Shown: in pieces, positions 8,654 to 17,035 of the stretch | Layout of the letters: each line of letters begins with the position of its first letter | Numbering within the stretch: the stretch's first letter is position 1 | Origin: Paenibacillus sp. JJ-100 | GTDB lineage: Bacteria > Bacillota > Bacilli > Paenibacillales > Paenibacillaceae | NCBI RefSeq assembly: GCF_948329825.1 | Contig: NZ_CAOJCM010000003.1 | Coordinates: 248,001 to 312,000, forward strand | DNA: 64,000 nucleotides | Direction: 5' to 3' | Position numbers and translations under genes: made by a program | Notes under the pieces: model-generated | Databases searched by the model: none | The model's input: only the letters and a program-made list of their open reading frames with translations | Told to the model about the DNA's origin: nothing

Positions 8654-8725
8654 TGCGGTTAGCCCCCTCAGATCCTTTTCGGTGTAATGCTCACTGCCCT
8701 GTCTTCATCTCTACTTTTGTGAAAT

Positions 8726-8802
8726 CAAAAAAAGCCTGTTATGCCTCGGAGGATACGTATACACACACGCATCCCTTATCTCCGAATTTGCAAAACAGGC
8801 TT
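8726..8802 (-). terminator. leader intrinsic terminator upstream of nirB (attenuator)
   Basis: In nirB orientation, AAGCCTGTT and AACAGGCTT (+ strand 8794-8802 and 8732-8740) form the outer stem. An inner helix pairs GGATGCGT with ACGTATCC, and CGGA with TCCG. A T-run (8733-8727) follows directly, so this is a factor-independent terminator about 75 nt upstream of the nirB start codon. Its position inside the leader means it must be read through for nirBDC expression. The likely antiterminator is the ANTAR protein encoded divergently. Confidence 0.8.
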
Positions 8803-8804
8803 CA

Positions 8805-8837
8805 TTGCCGTTTCAACCAGCTACGCCGTTGTAGCTG
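8805..8837 (-). promoter_or_regulatory. ANTAR-type RNA target hairpins in the nirB leader
   Basis: In nirB orientation, CAGCTAC and GTAGCTG (8837-8831 and 8824-8818) form a perfect 7-bp stem closing the six-base loop AACGGC, which has A at position 1 and G at position 4. That is the hallmark of ANTAR-bound hairpins. A second AACGGC lies 12 nt downstream and can form a weaker UUG/CAA hairpin (8816-8805). An extended stem of GGUU (8818-8815) with AGCC (8801-8798) would take bases away from the terminator's 5' arm. Confidence 0.7.
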
Positions 8838-8878
8838 TGAGTAATCCTTCATTTTATCGAGTTGTGTTGTTATGGCTA

Positions 8879-8918
8879 ACTATAAAAGATTGGATTTTAC
8901 ATGTCAATATACTTAACA
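8879..8918 (-). promoter_or_regulatory. nirB promoter with overlapping GlnR/TnrA-type box
   Basis: On the minus strand TTGACA (8907-8902) and TATAGT (8884-8879) are separated by exactly 17 nt, a strong sigma-A promoter. TGTTAAGTATATTGACA (8918-8902) matches the GlnR/TnrA core TGTNA-N7-TNACA perfectly and overlaps the -35 hexamer, a position suited to repression under nitrogen excess. Transcription would begin near 8872, giving a leader of about 220 nt. Confidence 0.7.
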
Positions 8919-9047
8919 TAAAAAGTGTTTGAAATTTAAAGTTAATTGTGTTTACATAAAATACAAAGAAATATGGAAGTGGAAATCCTCTAAAAGACTC
9001 CAAAACACATTTTATTTTCATAATCACGGTATGTATTTCATTCAATT

Positions 9048-9064
9048 TGTTAGGTAATATAACA
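9048..9064. promoter_or_regulatory. GlnR/TnrA-type box upstream of the ANTAR gene
   Basis: TGTTAGGTAATATAACA is a perfect match to TGTNA-N7-TNACA and lies 88 nt upstream of the ANTAR gene start. It suggests that the antiterminator gene is under the same nitrogen regulator as its nirB target. Confidence 0.55.
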
Positions 9065-9151
9065 TATAAATGCTTTTATGTAGTATTGGATGAAATGTAA
9101 GGCAAGGTTTGGTAGGGTCTGTAGCGCAAAAATAAGGGGGATTGATCCATC

Positions 9152-9745
9152 ATGCGATCCATATTGGTCATCCGTGTACAACCTGATCTCGGCAACTCAT
9201 CTGAAGCCATCCCTGTGACACCAGAGAAGCTGCTGGGGGCGGTTGGTTACCACGTGCAGGTCTCGGACGATGAGACAGAGGTGATGAACCTTACCCATGA
9301 GGTAGATGCTTCCATCCTGCATTTGTCTCTTGCGGAAGTGGATCAATGGGTGGACCGTCTAAGCAAGGGGAATTCAGATACTCCGTTACTCTGGTGGTGT
9401 GCTCCCGATACAACCTCTTCTTCCGTTGAAGACTGCGAAGTGGATACATCGTTTGATGGTATTCTTATCCCGTCTATGACTGGACTAGAAATCCACTGGA
9501 CTCTGCACTTTTCTGCAAGACGTTATATGGAACGCAAGCAATGGGAGCATGAGCGGAAGCAGCTGCAATCCAAGCTGGAAGATCGGAAGTGGATTGATAT
9601 GGCGAAGGCGATCTTGTGTGACCTCAAGCAGATCCCTGAAGCGAAAGCGTATGACCTGTTACGTAAAAAAGCAATGGATGAGCGAAAACGGATGGTTGAT
9701 GTCGCTACAGCGATAGTGAAGGCGCATCAACTGCTCCAGTCATAA
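9152..9745 (+). CDS. ANTAR-domain transcription antiterminator (NasT/NasR-like)
   Basis: This 197-residue protein has an N-terminal domain of about 125 residues resembling a receiver fold without a recognisable phosphoacceptor Asp motif. A helical linker (ERKQWEHERKQLQSKLEDRK) follows, then a C-terminal three-helix ANTAR domain (WIDMAKAILCDLKQIPEAKA, with YDLLRKKAMDERKRMVDVA). ANTAR domains bind paired hexaloop hairpins in nascent RNA and prevent termination. It is divergent from nirB, whose leader has such a hairpin and a terminator. The start ATG follows AAGGGGGATTGATCC. It probably senses nitrate, nitrite or a partner protein; the sensor is not evident here. Confidence 0.85.
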   Translation: MRSILVIRVQPDLGNSSEAIPVTPEKLLGAVGYHVQVSDDETEVMNLTHEVDASILHLSLAEVDQWVDRLSKGNSDTPLLWWCAPDTTSSSVEDCEVDTSFDGILIPSMTGLEIHWTLHFSARRYMERKQWEHERKQLQSKLEDRKWIDMAKAILCDLKQIPEAKAYDLLRKKAMDERKRMVDVATAIVKAHQLLQS

Positions 9746-9813
9746 TCGATCAAAAGGGGAGAGGGAAGCTTTTGTACATGCTATATCCGGCATCTTCTGG
9801 TTAATCTTCTTTC

Positions 9814-9966
9814 TTATTCCCAAGGAAATGTTACGGTTAGGAAGCCGGCGAATTTTTTGCTGTCTTCCTGCCGTTGTTTCCATATAGCTGCCCGGTCAAG
9901 GGCAGTCTGGTACAGCTTTTTCTCCCCCAGTTTCGAATCCTCACGAATAACGCTAACCAAACCAAT
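9814..9966 (-). pseudogene. possible gene remnant of unknown origin
   Basis: A 50-codon open stretch on the minus strand reads like real protein sequence (LVSVIREDSKLGEKKLYQTA, then AAIWKQRQEDSKK and FLTVTFPWE) and ends at TAA 9816-9814. It has no start codon with a ribosome site and is preceded by an in-frame TGA (9969-9967). It may be the C-terminal end of a decayed gene. I do not recognise the family. The surrounding 9746-10069 stretch otherwise holds only the terminator at 10005-10042. Confidence 0.3.
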
Positions 9967-10004
9967 TCATATTCCAATGAAGTACATTATCTTTTCTTGG
10001 CATA

Positions 10005-10042
10005 CAAAAAACTGCCAGACGCGGACCGGCGCGCAGGCAGTT
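10005..10042 (-). terminator. terminator of the acetate transporter gene
   Basis: In minus orientation AACTGCC (10042-10036) pairs with GGCAGTT (10016-10010), with a GC-rich interior, and is followed by a T-run (10010-10005). It lies 28 nt past the transporter stop. Confidence 0.75.
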
Positions 10043-10069
10043 GATAATACGTCTATACTGACGTCTATA

Positions 10070-10693
10070 TTAAGACTTCGGTGTGAAGATGCCGGACGGT
10101 TTGCCGATCGGCAGGAAGGAGTAACCGAAGTGAGCATTCAGAACGGAAGCACCTGTACCGTACAGGGACACAATACCGATGGCTAACTCTGCATAAGCTG
10201 CAATGGGATGGAAGATATGCGGTGCTATGCCGAAAGCGTCAAAGGTTAGACCTAGGAACAAGAAATCGATCAGGATAAAAATGATCAGCAATACTTTGTT
10301 CGTTTCTACAGCACCAATCGTCATGAACAGGGTGAAGATAAGGTAACCGGCAAAAGCAAATCCAAGTTGCTTGCCATCAGCCTGCTCAGCAAGTGTAGAG
10401 CCGAACACACCCATTTTAATCAACCAATTCGCACCCATGGCGAACCAGAAGAAGGCATAGGCCCCGAAAGCGGTCGTTCCGAATGTATTGTTGCGTTTGG
10501 AATCCTGAATACATGCGAATAGTTGGGCAAAAGCACCTAGAAAGATGGCCCATGGAATAGCGTAGCTAAGTCCATCTGTAATTCCGAGCTTTTGAGAAGA
10601 AGCGACTAGGGTTACGATGGCCAGCCCGAATAATCCCATCGCGCTGGGATCGGCGTTTATGATTTTGACTTTTGTCTGTGACTCCGTTTGCAT
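10070..10693 (-). CDS. GPR1/FUN34/YaaH (SatP) family acetate-type transporter
   Basis: This 207-residue protein has six hydrophobic segments. It begins with the family motif NADPSAMGLFGLAIVTLVAS, a form of the NPAPLGL-like signature. GTTAFGAYAFFWFAMGANW and an AAYAELAIGIVSLYGTGAS segment near the end are also typical of SatP/YaaH acetate-succinate channels. The start at 10693 is chosen because the family motif follows soon after and GGAGG lies 12 nt upstream; an in-frame start at 10819 would add an unlikely 42-residue extension. It is a single-gene unit with its own terminator. Substrate specificity is inferred from the family. Confidence 0.88.
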   Translation of the reverse strand: MQTESQTKVKIINADPSAMGLFGLAIVTLVASSQKLGITDGLSYAIPWAIFLGAFAQLFACIQDSKRNNTFGTTAFGAYAFFWFAMGANWLIKMGVFGSTLAEQADGKQLGFAFAGYLIFTLFMTIGAVETNKVLLIIFILIDFLFLGLTFDAFGIAPHIFHPIAAYAELAIGIVSLYGTGASVLNAHFGYSFLPIGKPSGIFTPKS

Positions 10694-11106
10694 GGTGTTG
10701 ATAAGCCTCCAATAATATCTAATCTGAATCATAGGCCTGTGCAGGCCATTCTCGAACTTCATTCTGACGTCCGCCAGGTCCGGACACACATATTGCCCTA
10801 TTGTAACCGAATGGCTCACTTAAAGATAGGGATTTAATTACCTGAAACACCGGAAAACGGTTGTTTGTGGTGACAGTGAGATGACATGGGGCTGCTAACA
10901 TATCGGGTTTGTGGTGAAAAAGGACGGAAAATTACATGTTATTTCCAGGTAATACACGTTAGTATCGAATGGAAATCAAATCTGCGGTTCGGCTATCCCC
11001 AGGTAGAAGCAGCAAGAATGAACTGAGGCAAGAAAGGAGGAAGTGAAACAGGACGGGGGAGATCCAGCGCAACTGAACAGGGTGGAATCACTACAAACCA
11101 CTAAAT

Positions 11107-11120
11107 TGCAAGCGCTTACT
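11107..11120 (+). promoter_or_regulatory. cre-like CcpA site upstream of the rhamnogalacturonan enzyme
   Basis: TGCAAGCGCTTACT fits the relaxed catabolite-responsive consensus TGNAANCGNWNNCW. It lies 64 nt upstream of the preferred start codon at 11184 and would be inside the coding region if the GTG at 11043 were used, which supports the later start. The rest of 10694-11183 shows no gene that I can support. Confidence 0.5.
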
Positions 11121-11183
11121 TATTTGAACTTGTTCGAAATTTGGTATGTACTCATGGATGAAGAAGCGAAAGGATGGATGTTG

Positions 11184-14100
11184 ATGATCGCAAAACAGAC
11201 GCGGAGGCTCGGCTTAATTTTGCTTGTATCGGCGTTTACTATGTCCAGTCTGGGATGGGGCTCTTTATTTGGTGCGTCAGCAGTGAATGCGGCAGAAGTG
11301 AATTCAGTTGCTACGGAAACAGCCGTGTATCGATATGATTTTGGATCAGGCACTGTGGCAGAGGGGTATACCGGTGTAAGTGCAGATGCAGTGTATACAT
11401 CAGATCAGGGTTATGGTTATGCCGATGCCTCGAAGGTAACCGTACAGGATCGCGGGACTAGTGATCCGATCAAGTCTGATTTTGCAACGTTTGCTACAGG
11501 TGGACAGTTCAACGTGGATCTGCCGAACGGGGATTATACGGTGTCACTTGTTGCAGGGGATGAGACTGGGGCCACAGAGATTGCCATAGATGTAGAGAGC
11601 ATGAACAAAGTGCAATTAACCAGCAAGGCAGCGGGTGAATATCTGGAGATGGACTTCAACATTGCTCTCGTGGATGGACAGATGAACTTGGTCTTCTCCG
11701 GTGCAGCTGCGAATCTGAATGCACTGGTCATTACGAAGCAGGCTGAGCGCGAGGCAGGAAGCAAACCTGTTCTGTATCTCGCAGGAGATTCCACGATGCA
11801 GACCTACAATCCGTACTGGGAACCACAAGCAGGCTGGGGACAGATGTTTCCTTCCTTTTTCAATGACACCGTGGAGATCAAAAATCACTCGATTGGCGGA
11901 CGCAGTTCCAAGTCGTTTATTTTCCAAGGGCGATTGGATGAAATTCTGAGGGTAATTCGACCAGGGGATTATCTGTTTGTGCAGTTCGGACATAATGATG
12001 CTACCATCAGTGTGCCCGATCGTTACGCTTCACCAGCCGATTACAAAATCTATCTAAAAACCTACATAGATGGTGTGCGGCAGCGGGGGGCTACGCCGAT
12101 TCTAGTGACGCCGATGGGACGCAGGGACTTCAATGCAAGCACAGGCAAATTCAATGTTTCTTTCCCTGAATATGTGCAGGCAGCCAAAGAAGTGGCGGCT
12201 GAGAATGATGTGCAGCTGATCGATCTGAGCAGACTCAGTATCGAATATTATGACTCGATTGGGCCGGAAGCTACGCTGTCGGTGTTCCTACATGTTGCAC
12301 CGGGCATCTATCAGGCGTTCCCAAATGGTGTTGCCGACAACACACATTTTCAGGAGTATGGTGCGATTCAGATCGCCAGACTGGTTGCAGGTGCAGTACG
12401 GGAACTCGATATTCCACTAGCTGATGCGGTGAGAGATGCCGAGGTACCTGCTGAGATTCCAGCCAAGCCAAGCGGCTTGAAGGTTGGCAGTATTAGTAAT
12501 GCAGGTGCTGTATTGAAGTGGACAACTGATGAAGCGGCTGACATCTACAAGATCTATCGCAAGCTGTCTTCCGAGCCAGCATCTGCATATACCCTTGCTG
12601 GAACGGCTACCGTTCCGACCCTAACCTTATCCAGCCTAGCCGAAGGGGAAACCTACACCGTGCGTGTGACAGCGGTGAATGGGCGGGGGGAATCGGAGCC
12701 TTCGGACGAGGTGAGCTTCACGACGAAGTCCGCTGCGTATCGATACGACTTTGGCCCGGTAGGCTCGCCAGTAGCCGAGGGGTATAACGAAGTGAATCGG
12801 AATACGCTATACACGTCTGAGCGTGGATATGGTCTTACCTCTTCGGCTAATATGGCCGATCGGGATCGTGGTAATGCCACGGATGCGTTGCGCCGTGATT
12901 TCGTCATTTATTTTGGCGGAAATTATGAATTTAAGGTGGACCTGCCGAATGGCAGCTATTCGGTTAAAGCCTATATTGGGGACTGGATCGGCTCCGCTCG
13001 GACGAACGTCAATATTGAGGGCAAGGACTACGGAACTGTATCTTCGGGTGCACAGAATATAGCGGAAAAAGTCATTAACGATGTGCAGGTTCAGGACGGT
13101 CAGATGAATCTGGTGTTCAGTGGGCAGACCGCACATCTCAACGGTTTGGAGATCACCCCAACCTTCATGTCTCCTTCTGGGCTTCAGCTCGATGATCTTG
13201 ATCTCAATAGTGATCCGATTCGCGCAGTGCTTTCTTGGGAAGAGGTGGCCGGGGATGTGCAGTATAAGGTCTATCGTCAGTCTGTAGGAGCGGCCAAACC
13301 AGAATTGCTTGCCACCGTTGATGAGCCAACCTATACGGATATCCAGATCGAACTTGGTATGGACTATGTGTACACGGTAACGGCAGTGGATCAGACTGGA
13401 GCAGAGTCGCTCGCGTCTAATGCGCTGAATGTATCGACCATTGATTCCAGTGTGGCGAAGGCCGAAGTGCCTTCCGGACTAGCGTTACAAGAAATCAATA
13501 AAAATGAAGCTTCTTTCACATGGAACGAAGCTGCGGGCGCACGCTTTTACCAGATCTATCGTTCCAAGAGCGAGGCTGGATCTTATGAGATGATTGGTCG
13601 TACCAAAGAAACATCATACAAGGACTCCACGATTCTTAGTACAGTTCCTTATTACTACAGAGTCGCTTCGGTGAATGCGGGCGGTGTATCAGAGTTGTCC
13701 AGTGTGCTTGAAACGCCAGCAGCTACAACGTTGAACCGGGCCATGGAATATTTGGATCGTGCACCCGTTGCGGTGAAAACAGAGCAAGGGAACTACATCG
13801 GCTGGCGCATGCTGGGTCTGGACGCAGATTCAATTGCTTTCAATCTCTATCGTGATGGGAAGAAGCTCAATGCAGAACCGCTGACGGGCAGCACAAACTA
13901 TACGGATGCGGATGGCACAGAAACCTCGAAATATCGTGTTAAGACGGTAGAAAATGGGGTAGAGAAGTCAGCAACGAAAGAATTTGGCGTGTGGCAAGAG
14001 CAATATCTGTCTGTACCGCTGCAAAAACCTGCCGATGCATATACCAAAGACGGGCAGCCGTATTCCTACTATGCAGGGGATGCCAGTGTTGGGGATGTAG

Positions 14101-16391
14101 ACGGTGACGGCGAGTACGAGATCGTGCTTATGTGGTCACCGAATAACGGCAAAGATAACTCTCAGGCTGGGATAACTGGCATTGTATATATGGATGCCTA
14201 CAAGCTGGATGGAACTCGTCTCTGGCGCATCGATATGGGACCGAACATTCGGGCAGGGGCGCATTACTCCCCGTTCCTCGTCTATGATTTTGATGGAGAC
14301 GGCCGAGCTGAGCTGATGATGAAAACCGCAGACGGAACGATTGACGGACAGGGCAAGGTCATCGGGGATGCGAATGCAGATCATCGCAACAGCTCCGGAT
14401 ATGTTTTGCTGGGGGATGAATTCCTGACCGTATTTGATGGCGAGACTGGAGCGGCGCTGGATACGGTGAATTACGATCCGCCGCGTGGAGATGTTGCCGC
14501 ATGGGGGGATGGATACGGGAACCGGGTAGATCGCTTCCTTGCCGCTGTAGCTTATCTGGACGGCGAACATCCGAGTGCGATGTTCAGTCGTGGATATTAC
14601 ACACGTACGGTGCTTGCCTCCTACAATTTCCGGGACGGCAAGATCAGTCAGGTTTGGCGTTTTGATTCCAATGATGAGGGTTACGGTTCATATGCAGGTC
14701 AGGGGAATCACAACCTCTCCGTAGGTGATGTGGACGGAGATGGTAAGGATGAGATTACATTCGGAGCAATGGCAATTGATGATGATGGGAAGCCGCTCTA
14801 CAATACCAGACTGGGTCATGGAGATGCGATGCATCTGAGTGACCTGGATCCAACCCGTCCGGGGATGGAGGTATTCGGGGTGCACGAAGATAAAAGCTCG
14901 ACATATGGCATGGAGATGCGAGATGCAGCCACAGGTGAAGTGCTGTGGGGTGTATTCACAGGGATGGATACGGGCCGTGGTATGGCAGCTGATATTGATC
15001 CAAACTACCCAGGAGCTGAAGTGTGGGCTGCCACAATTACGAATGAGCAGCACATCCCGATTACTGGACTATACAGTGCCAAAGGGGAGCTAATCACAAC
15101 CAAGATTCCTTCCTCGACCAACTTTGGCATCTGGTGGGACGGCGACCTGCTGCGTGAGCTGCAGGATGGTATTCGAATCGACAAATGGGATGTTGAAAAC
15201 CAGACTACAGTTAACCTGTTGACAGCAACAGGTGCTGCTTCCAACAACGGAACCAAAGCTAATCCAAGCTTGCAAGCTGATTTGTTTGGCGACTGGCGCG
15301 AAGAGGTCATCTGGCGTAGTCAGGATAGCTCGGAGCTGCGTATATATACCACGACCGATGAGACGGATGTGCGGCTTCGTACGCTGATGCATGATCCAGT
15401 CTATCGTCTTGGCGTAGCTTGGCAAAATGTAGCCTATAATCAGCCGCCGCATACCAGCTTTTATCTCGGTGCAGACATGGAGCAGCCGAAGGTGCCGAAT
15501 ATTCGCTATGTGGGTAGTTCCCCAGAGCCGGAGGAACCGGAAGACACAACACCTCCGGTCATCACGGATCTACCTGGGGAGCAGATGAGCGAGAATGATG
15601 TTCTGCAAGTGAAGGTGAAGGCCGAAGACCCTGAATCCGGAATTGCAAGTCTGGAGCTGACTTGGGATGGAGAGATGGTGAAGCCAGGTGATGAGATTCC
15701 ACTAACCGGGCTTGCAGGCAGACATATCTTCACAGCTCGCGCGGTGAATGGTGCGGGACTGATCACAGAAGTATCCGTTGACGTAACTATAGTAGCTGGA
15801 GATCAGTCGGAGGGTGCGCCTGGAACGCCTGTTCTTTCGGATAATCAGGGTCACGTAGATGGGCTAAGTGATGGAAACTACACGGTAACGATGGACATGT
15901 GGTGGGGGAATAACGGTACGGAGTATAAGCTGTATGAGAATGGAGAACTGCTGGATACTCAGAAATTAGTTGCATCTACGCCGTCTGCTCAGAAGGTATC
16001 TACTTCCATTGAAGGGCGAGCAAATGGCACCTATGTATATACGTGTGAACTTGCGAATGCCAAAGGTAAAACGGAATGTCAGCCGCTAACGGTCATCGTT
16101 CGTGATGCTGCACCGGCCAAACCTGAGTTGTCGCATGACAATTGGGATGAGGATGGCCAATACACGATCAAGATAAATCTGTGGTGGGGTACCAATGCGA
16201 CATCGTATCGGTTGTATGAGAACGGGAAGGAGATTAGTAGCCAGCCATTAGAGGCATCTTCCCCGAATGCACAGGTAGCCGAGGTGAAGGTGAATGATCG
16301 CGCTGTCGGAGAGTACACATATGTTGTGGAATGGATCAATCCAAGTGGAAAAACGGTAAGTGAACCGCTTCAGGTTATAGTAATGCATTAA
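11184..16391 (+). CDS. secreted rhamnogalacturonan acetylesterase / PL11 rhamnogalacturonan lyase fusion
   Basis: The protein is about 1735 residues and exported: MIAKQTRRLGLILLVSAF begins a signal peptide ending near VNAAEV. In order (approximate residues): a beta-sandwich starting YRYDFG (48-185); an SGNH esterase (190-410) with AGDSTMQTY (nucleophile Ser), GGRSS, GHND and DNTHF (catalytic Asp/His pair); an FN3 (430-512); a second YRYDFG module (519-655); two FN3s (666-845); a family-11 rhamnogalacturonan lyase (852-1442) with DVDGDGEYEI-type calcium loops; an Ig-like domain; and two related C-terminal modules containing WWGNNGTEYKLYENG and WWGTNATSYRLYENG. One enzyme thus deacetylates and cleaves pectin backbone. 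AAGGA lies 9 nt before ATG 11184; the frame is open from GTG 11043. Confidence 0.88.
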   Translation: MIAKQTRRLGLILLVSAFTMSSLGWGSLFGASAVNAAEVNSVATETAVYRYDFGSGTVAEGYTGVSADAVYTSDQGYGYADASKVTVQDRGTSDPIKSDFATFATGGQFNVDLPNGDYTVSLVAGDETGATEIAIDVESMNKVQLTSKAAGEYLEMDFNIALVDGQMNLVFSGAAANLNALVITKQAEREAGSKPVLYLAGDSTMQTYNPYWEPQAGWGQMFPSFFNDTVEIKNHSIGGRSSKSFIFQGRLDEILRVIRPGDYLFVQFGHNDATISVPDRYASPADYKIYLKTYIDGVRQRGATPILVTPMGRRDFNASTGKFNVSFPEYVQAAKEVAAENDVQLIDLSRLSIEYYDSIGPEATLSVFLHVAPGIYQAFPNGVADNTHFQEYGAIQIARLVAGAVRELDIPLADAVRDAEVPAEIPAKPSGLKVGSISNAGAVLKWTTDEAADIYKIYRKLSSEPASAYTLAGTATVPTLTLSSLAEGETYTVRVTAVNGRGESEPSDEVSFTTKSAAYRYDFGPVGSPVAEGYNEVNRNTLYTSERGYGLTSSANMADRDRGNATDALRRDFVIYFGGNYEFKVDLPNGSYSVKAYIGDWIGSARTNVNIEGKDYGTVSSGAQNIAEKVINDVQVQDGQMNLVFSGQTAHLNGLEITPTFMSPSGLQLDDLDLNSDPIRAVLSWEEVAGDVQYKVYRQSVGAAKPELLATVDEPTYTDIQIELGMDYVYTVTAVDQTGAESLASNALNVSTIDSSVAKAEVPSGLALQEINKNEASFTWNEAAGARFYQIYRSKSEAGSYEMIGRTKETSYKDSTILSTVPYYYRVASVNAGGVSELSSVLETPAATTLNRAMEYLDRAPVAVKTEQGNYIGWRMLGLDADSIAFNLYRDGKKLNAEPLTGSTNYTDADGTETSKYRVKTVENGVEKSATKEFGVWQEQYLSVPLQKPADAYTKDGQPYSYYAGDASVGDVDGDGEYEIVLMWSPNNGKDNSQAGITGIVYMDAYKLDGTRLWRIDMGPNIRAGAHYSPFLVYDFDGDGRAELMMKTADGTIDGQGKVIGDANADHRNSSGYVLLGDEFLTVFDGETGAALDTVNYDPPRGDVAAWGDGYGNRVDRFLAAVAYLDGEHPSAMFSRGYYTRTVLASYNFRDGKISQVWRFDSNDEGYGSYAGQGNHNLSVGDVDGDGKDEITFGAMAIDDDGKPLYNTRLGHGDAMHLSDLDPTRPGMEVFGVHEDKSSTYGMEMRDAATGEVLWGVFTGMDTGRGMAADIDPNYPGAEVWAATITNEQHIPITGLYSAKGELITTKIPSSTNFGIWWDGDLLRELQDGIRIDKWDVENQTTVNLLTATGAASNNGTKANPSLQADLFGDWREEVIWRSQDSSELRIYTTTDETDVRLRTLMHDPVYRLGVAWQNVAYNQPPHTSFYLGADMEQPKVPNIRYVGSSPEPEEPEDTTPPVITDLPGEQMSENDVLQVKVKAEDPESGIASLELTWDGEMVKPGDEIPLTGLAGRHIFTARAVNGAGLITEVSVDVTIVAGDQSEGAPGTPVLSDNQGHVDGLSDGNYTVTMDMWWGNNGTEYKLYENGELLDTQKLVASTPSAQKVSTSIEGRANGTYVYTCELANAKGKTECQPLTVIVRDAAPAKPELSHDNWDEDGQYTIKINLWWGTNATSYRLYENGKEISSQPLEASSPNAQVAEVKVNDRAVGEYTYVVEWINPSGKTVSEPLQVIVMH

Positions 16392-16410
16392 CAGGATCAA
16401 TGAACAGAAG

Positions 16411-16472
16411 AGCATCTCTTCATTCTCAAGAGATCCCCATCTATGGGATTCGAGATTGGAGAGGTGTTTTTT
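16411..16472 (+). terminator. terminator of the rhamnogalacturonan enzyme gene
   Basis: An imperfect long hairpin pairs CATCTCT and ATCCCCAT on the left with ATGGGATT and GGAGAGGTG on the right, and is followed by TTTTTTG. It lies about 20 nt after the stop codon. Confidence 0.65.
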
Positions 16473-16683
16473 GTTTTATAAATTACACAATTATGACACA
16501 AATTGTTTAATAACATCCAGTGCTGTCTGGCATTATTAACTCATCTCTATTAAAATAGAATCAGTACTTTCAAAATTTGGAGGAACATACAAAACATCCA
16601 TGTCTTCTATGTCATATGTTAATCAAACTTTAGATTGACAGGAGCCACTACAATGAACAGAAGTTAAGGAGGTATCAGGGGTC

Positions 16684-16860
16684 ATGGTTATGAGTTTGGA
16701 ATTGAAAAATAAAATAGAAAAGGCCAGGCATAACCTTTATAAACTGGTAGAGCACAACAAAGGAAGGCTTGGACATCCCGAAGTCATTCGACAATCGATG
16801 GCACTGGATGAGTTGATTAATGAATATCATCGAATTTCCCGAAATCAGACACGGCCATAA
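16684..16860 (+). CDS. Spo0E-family aspartyl-phosphate phosphatase (small)
   Basis: This 58-residue protein matches the Spo0E family: an N-terminal helix LKNKIEKARHNLYKLVE, a short loop ending LGHPEV, and the signature helix SMALDELINEYHRI, a variant of SxxLDxLIxxY. Such proteins dephosphorylate Spo0A and delay sporulation. The ribosome site AAGGAGG is 11 nt upstream of the ATG at 16684; a second ATG at 16690 is also possible. It stands alone, downstream of the rhamnogalacturonan enzyme terminator. Its presence supports a spore-forming host. Confidence 0.8.
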   Translation: MVMSLELKNKIEKARHNLYKLVEHNKGRLGHPEVIRQSMALDELINEYHRISRNQTRP

Positions 16861-17035
16861 GAGCGAACTGATCGGGTGCAACTATATACAGAAAGGCGTT
16901 ATCGTATGAATCAATACCGCTTGGACGTGCAGCACATCGTCCAAAACAAGAAAGGGCATGGAAGATCGCCAGAAAGGTAAATCCTGCATGAGTTGTGAGG
17001 GACCTTGATGACAGATCATTCATGCCCGTTTTGGT

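Noticed and set aside
8714..8730. Possible Fnr-type half site TTGTGAAATCA before nirB
   Set aside because: Only one half matches, and it lies downstream of the leader terminator, not at a promoter.
16990..17035. Possible terminator downstream of glnL
   Set aside because: GCATGA/TCATGC pairs exist but the loop is very long and no T-run follows.
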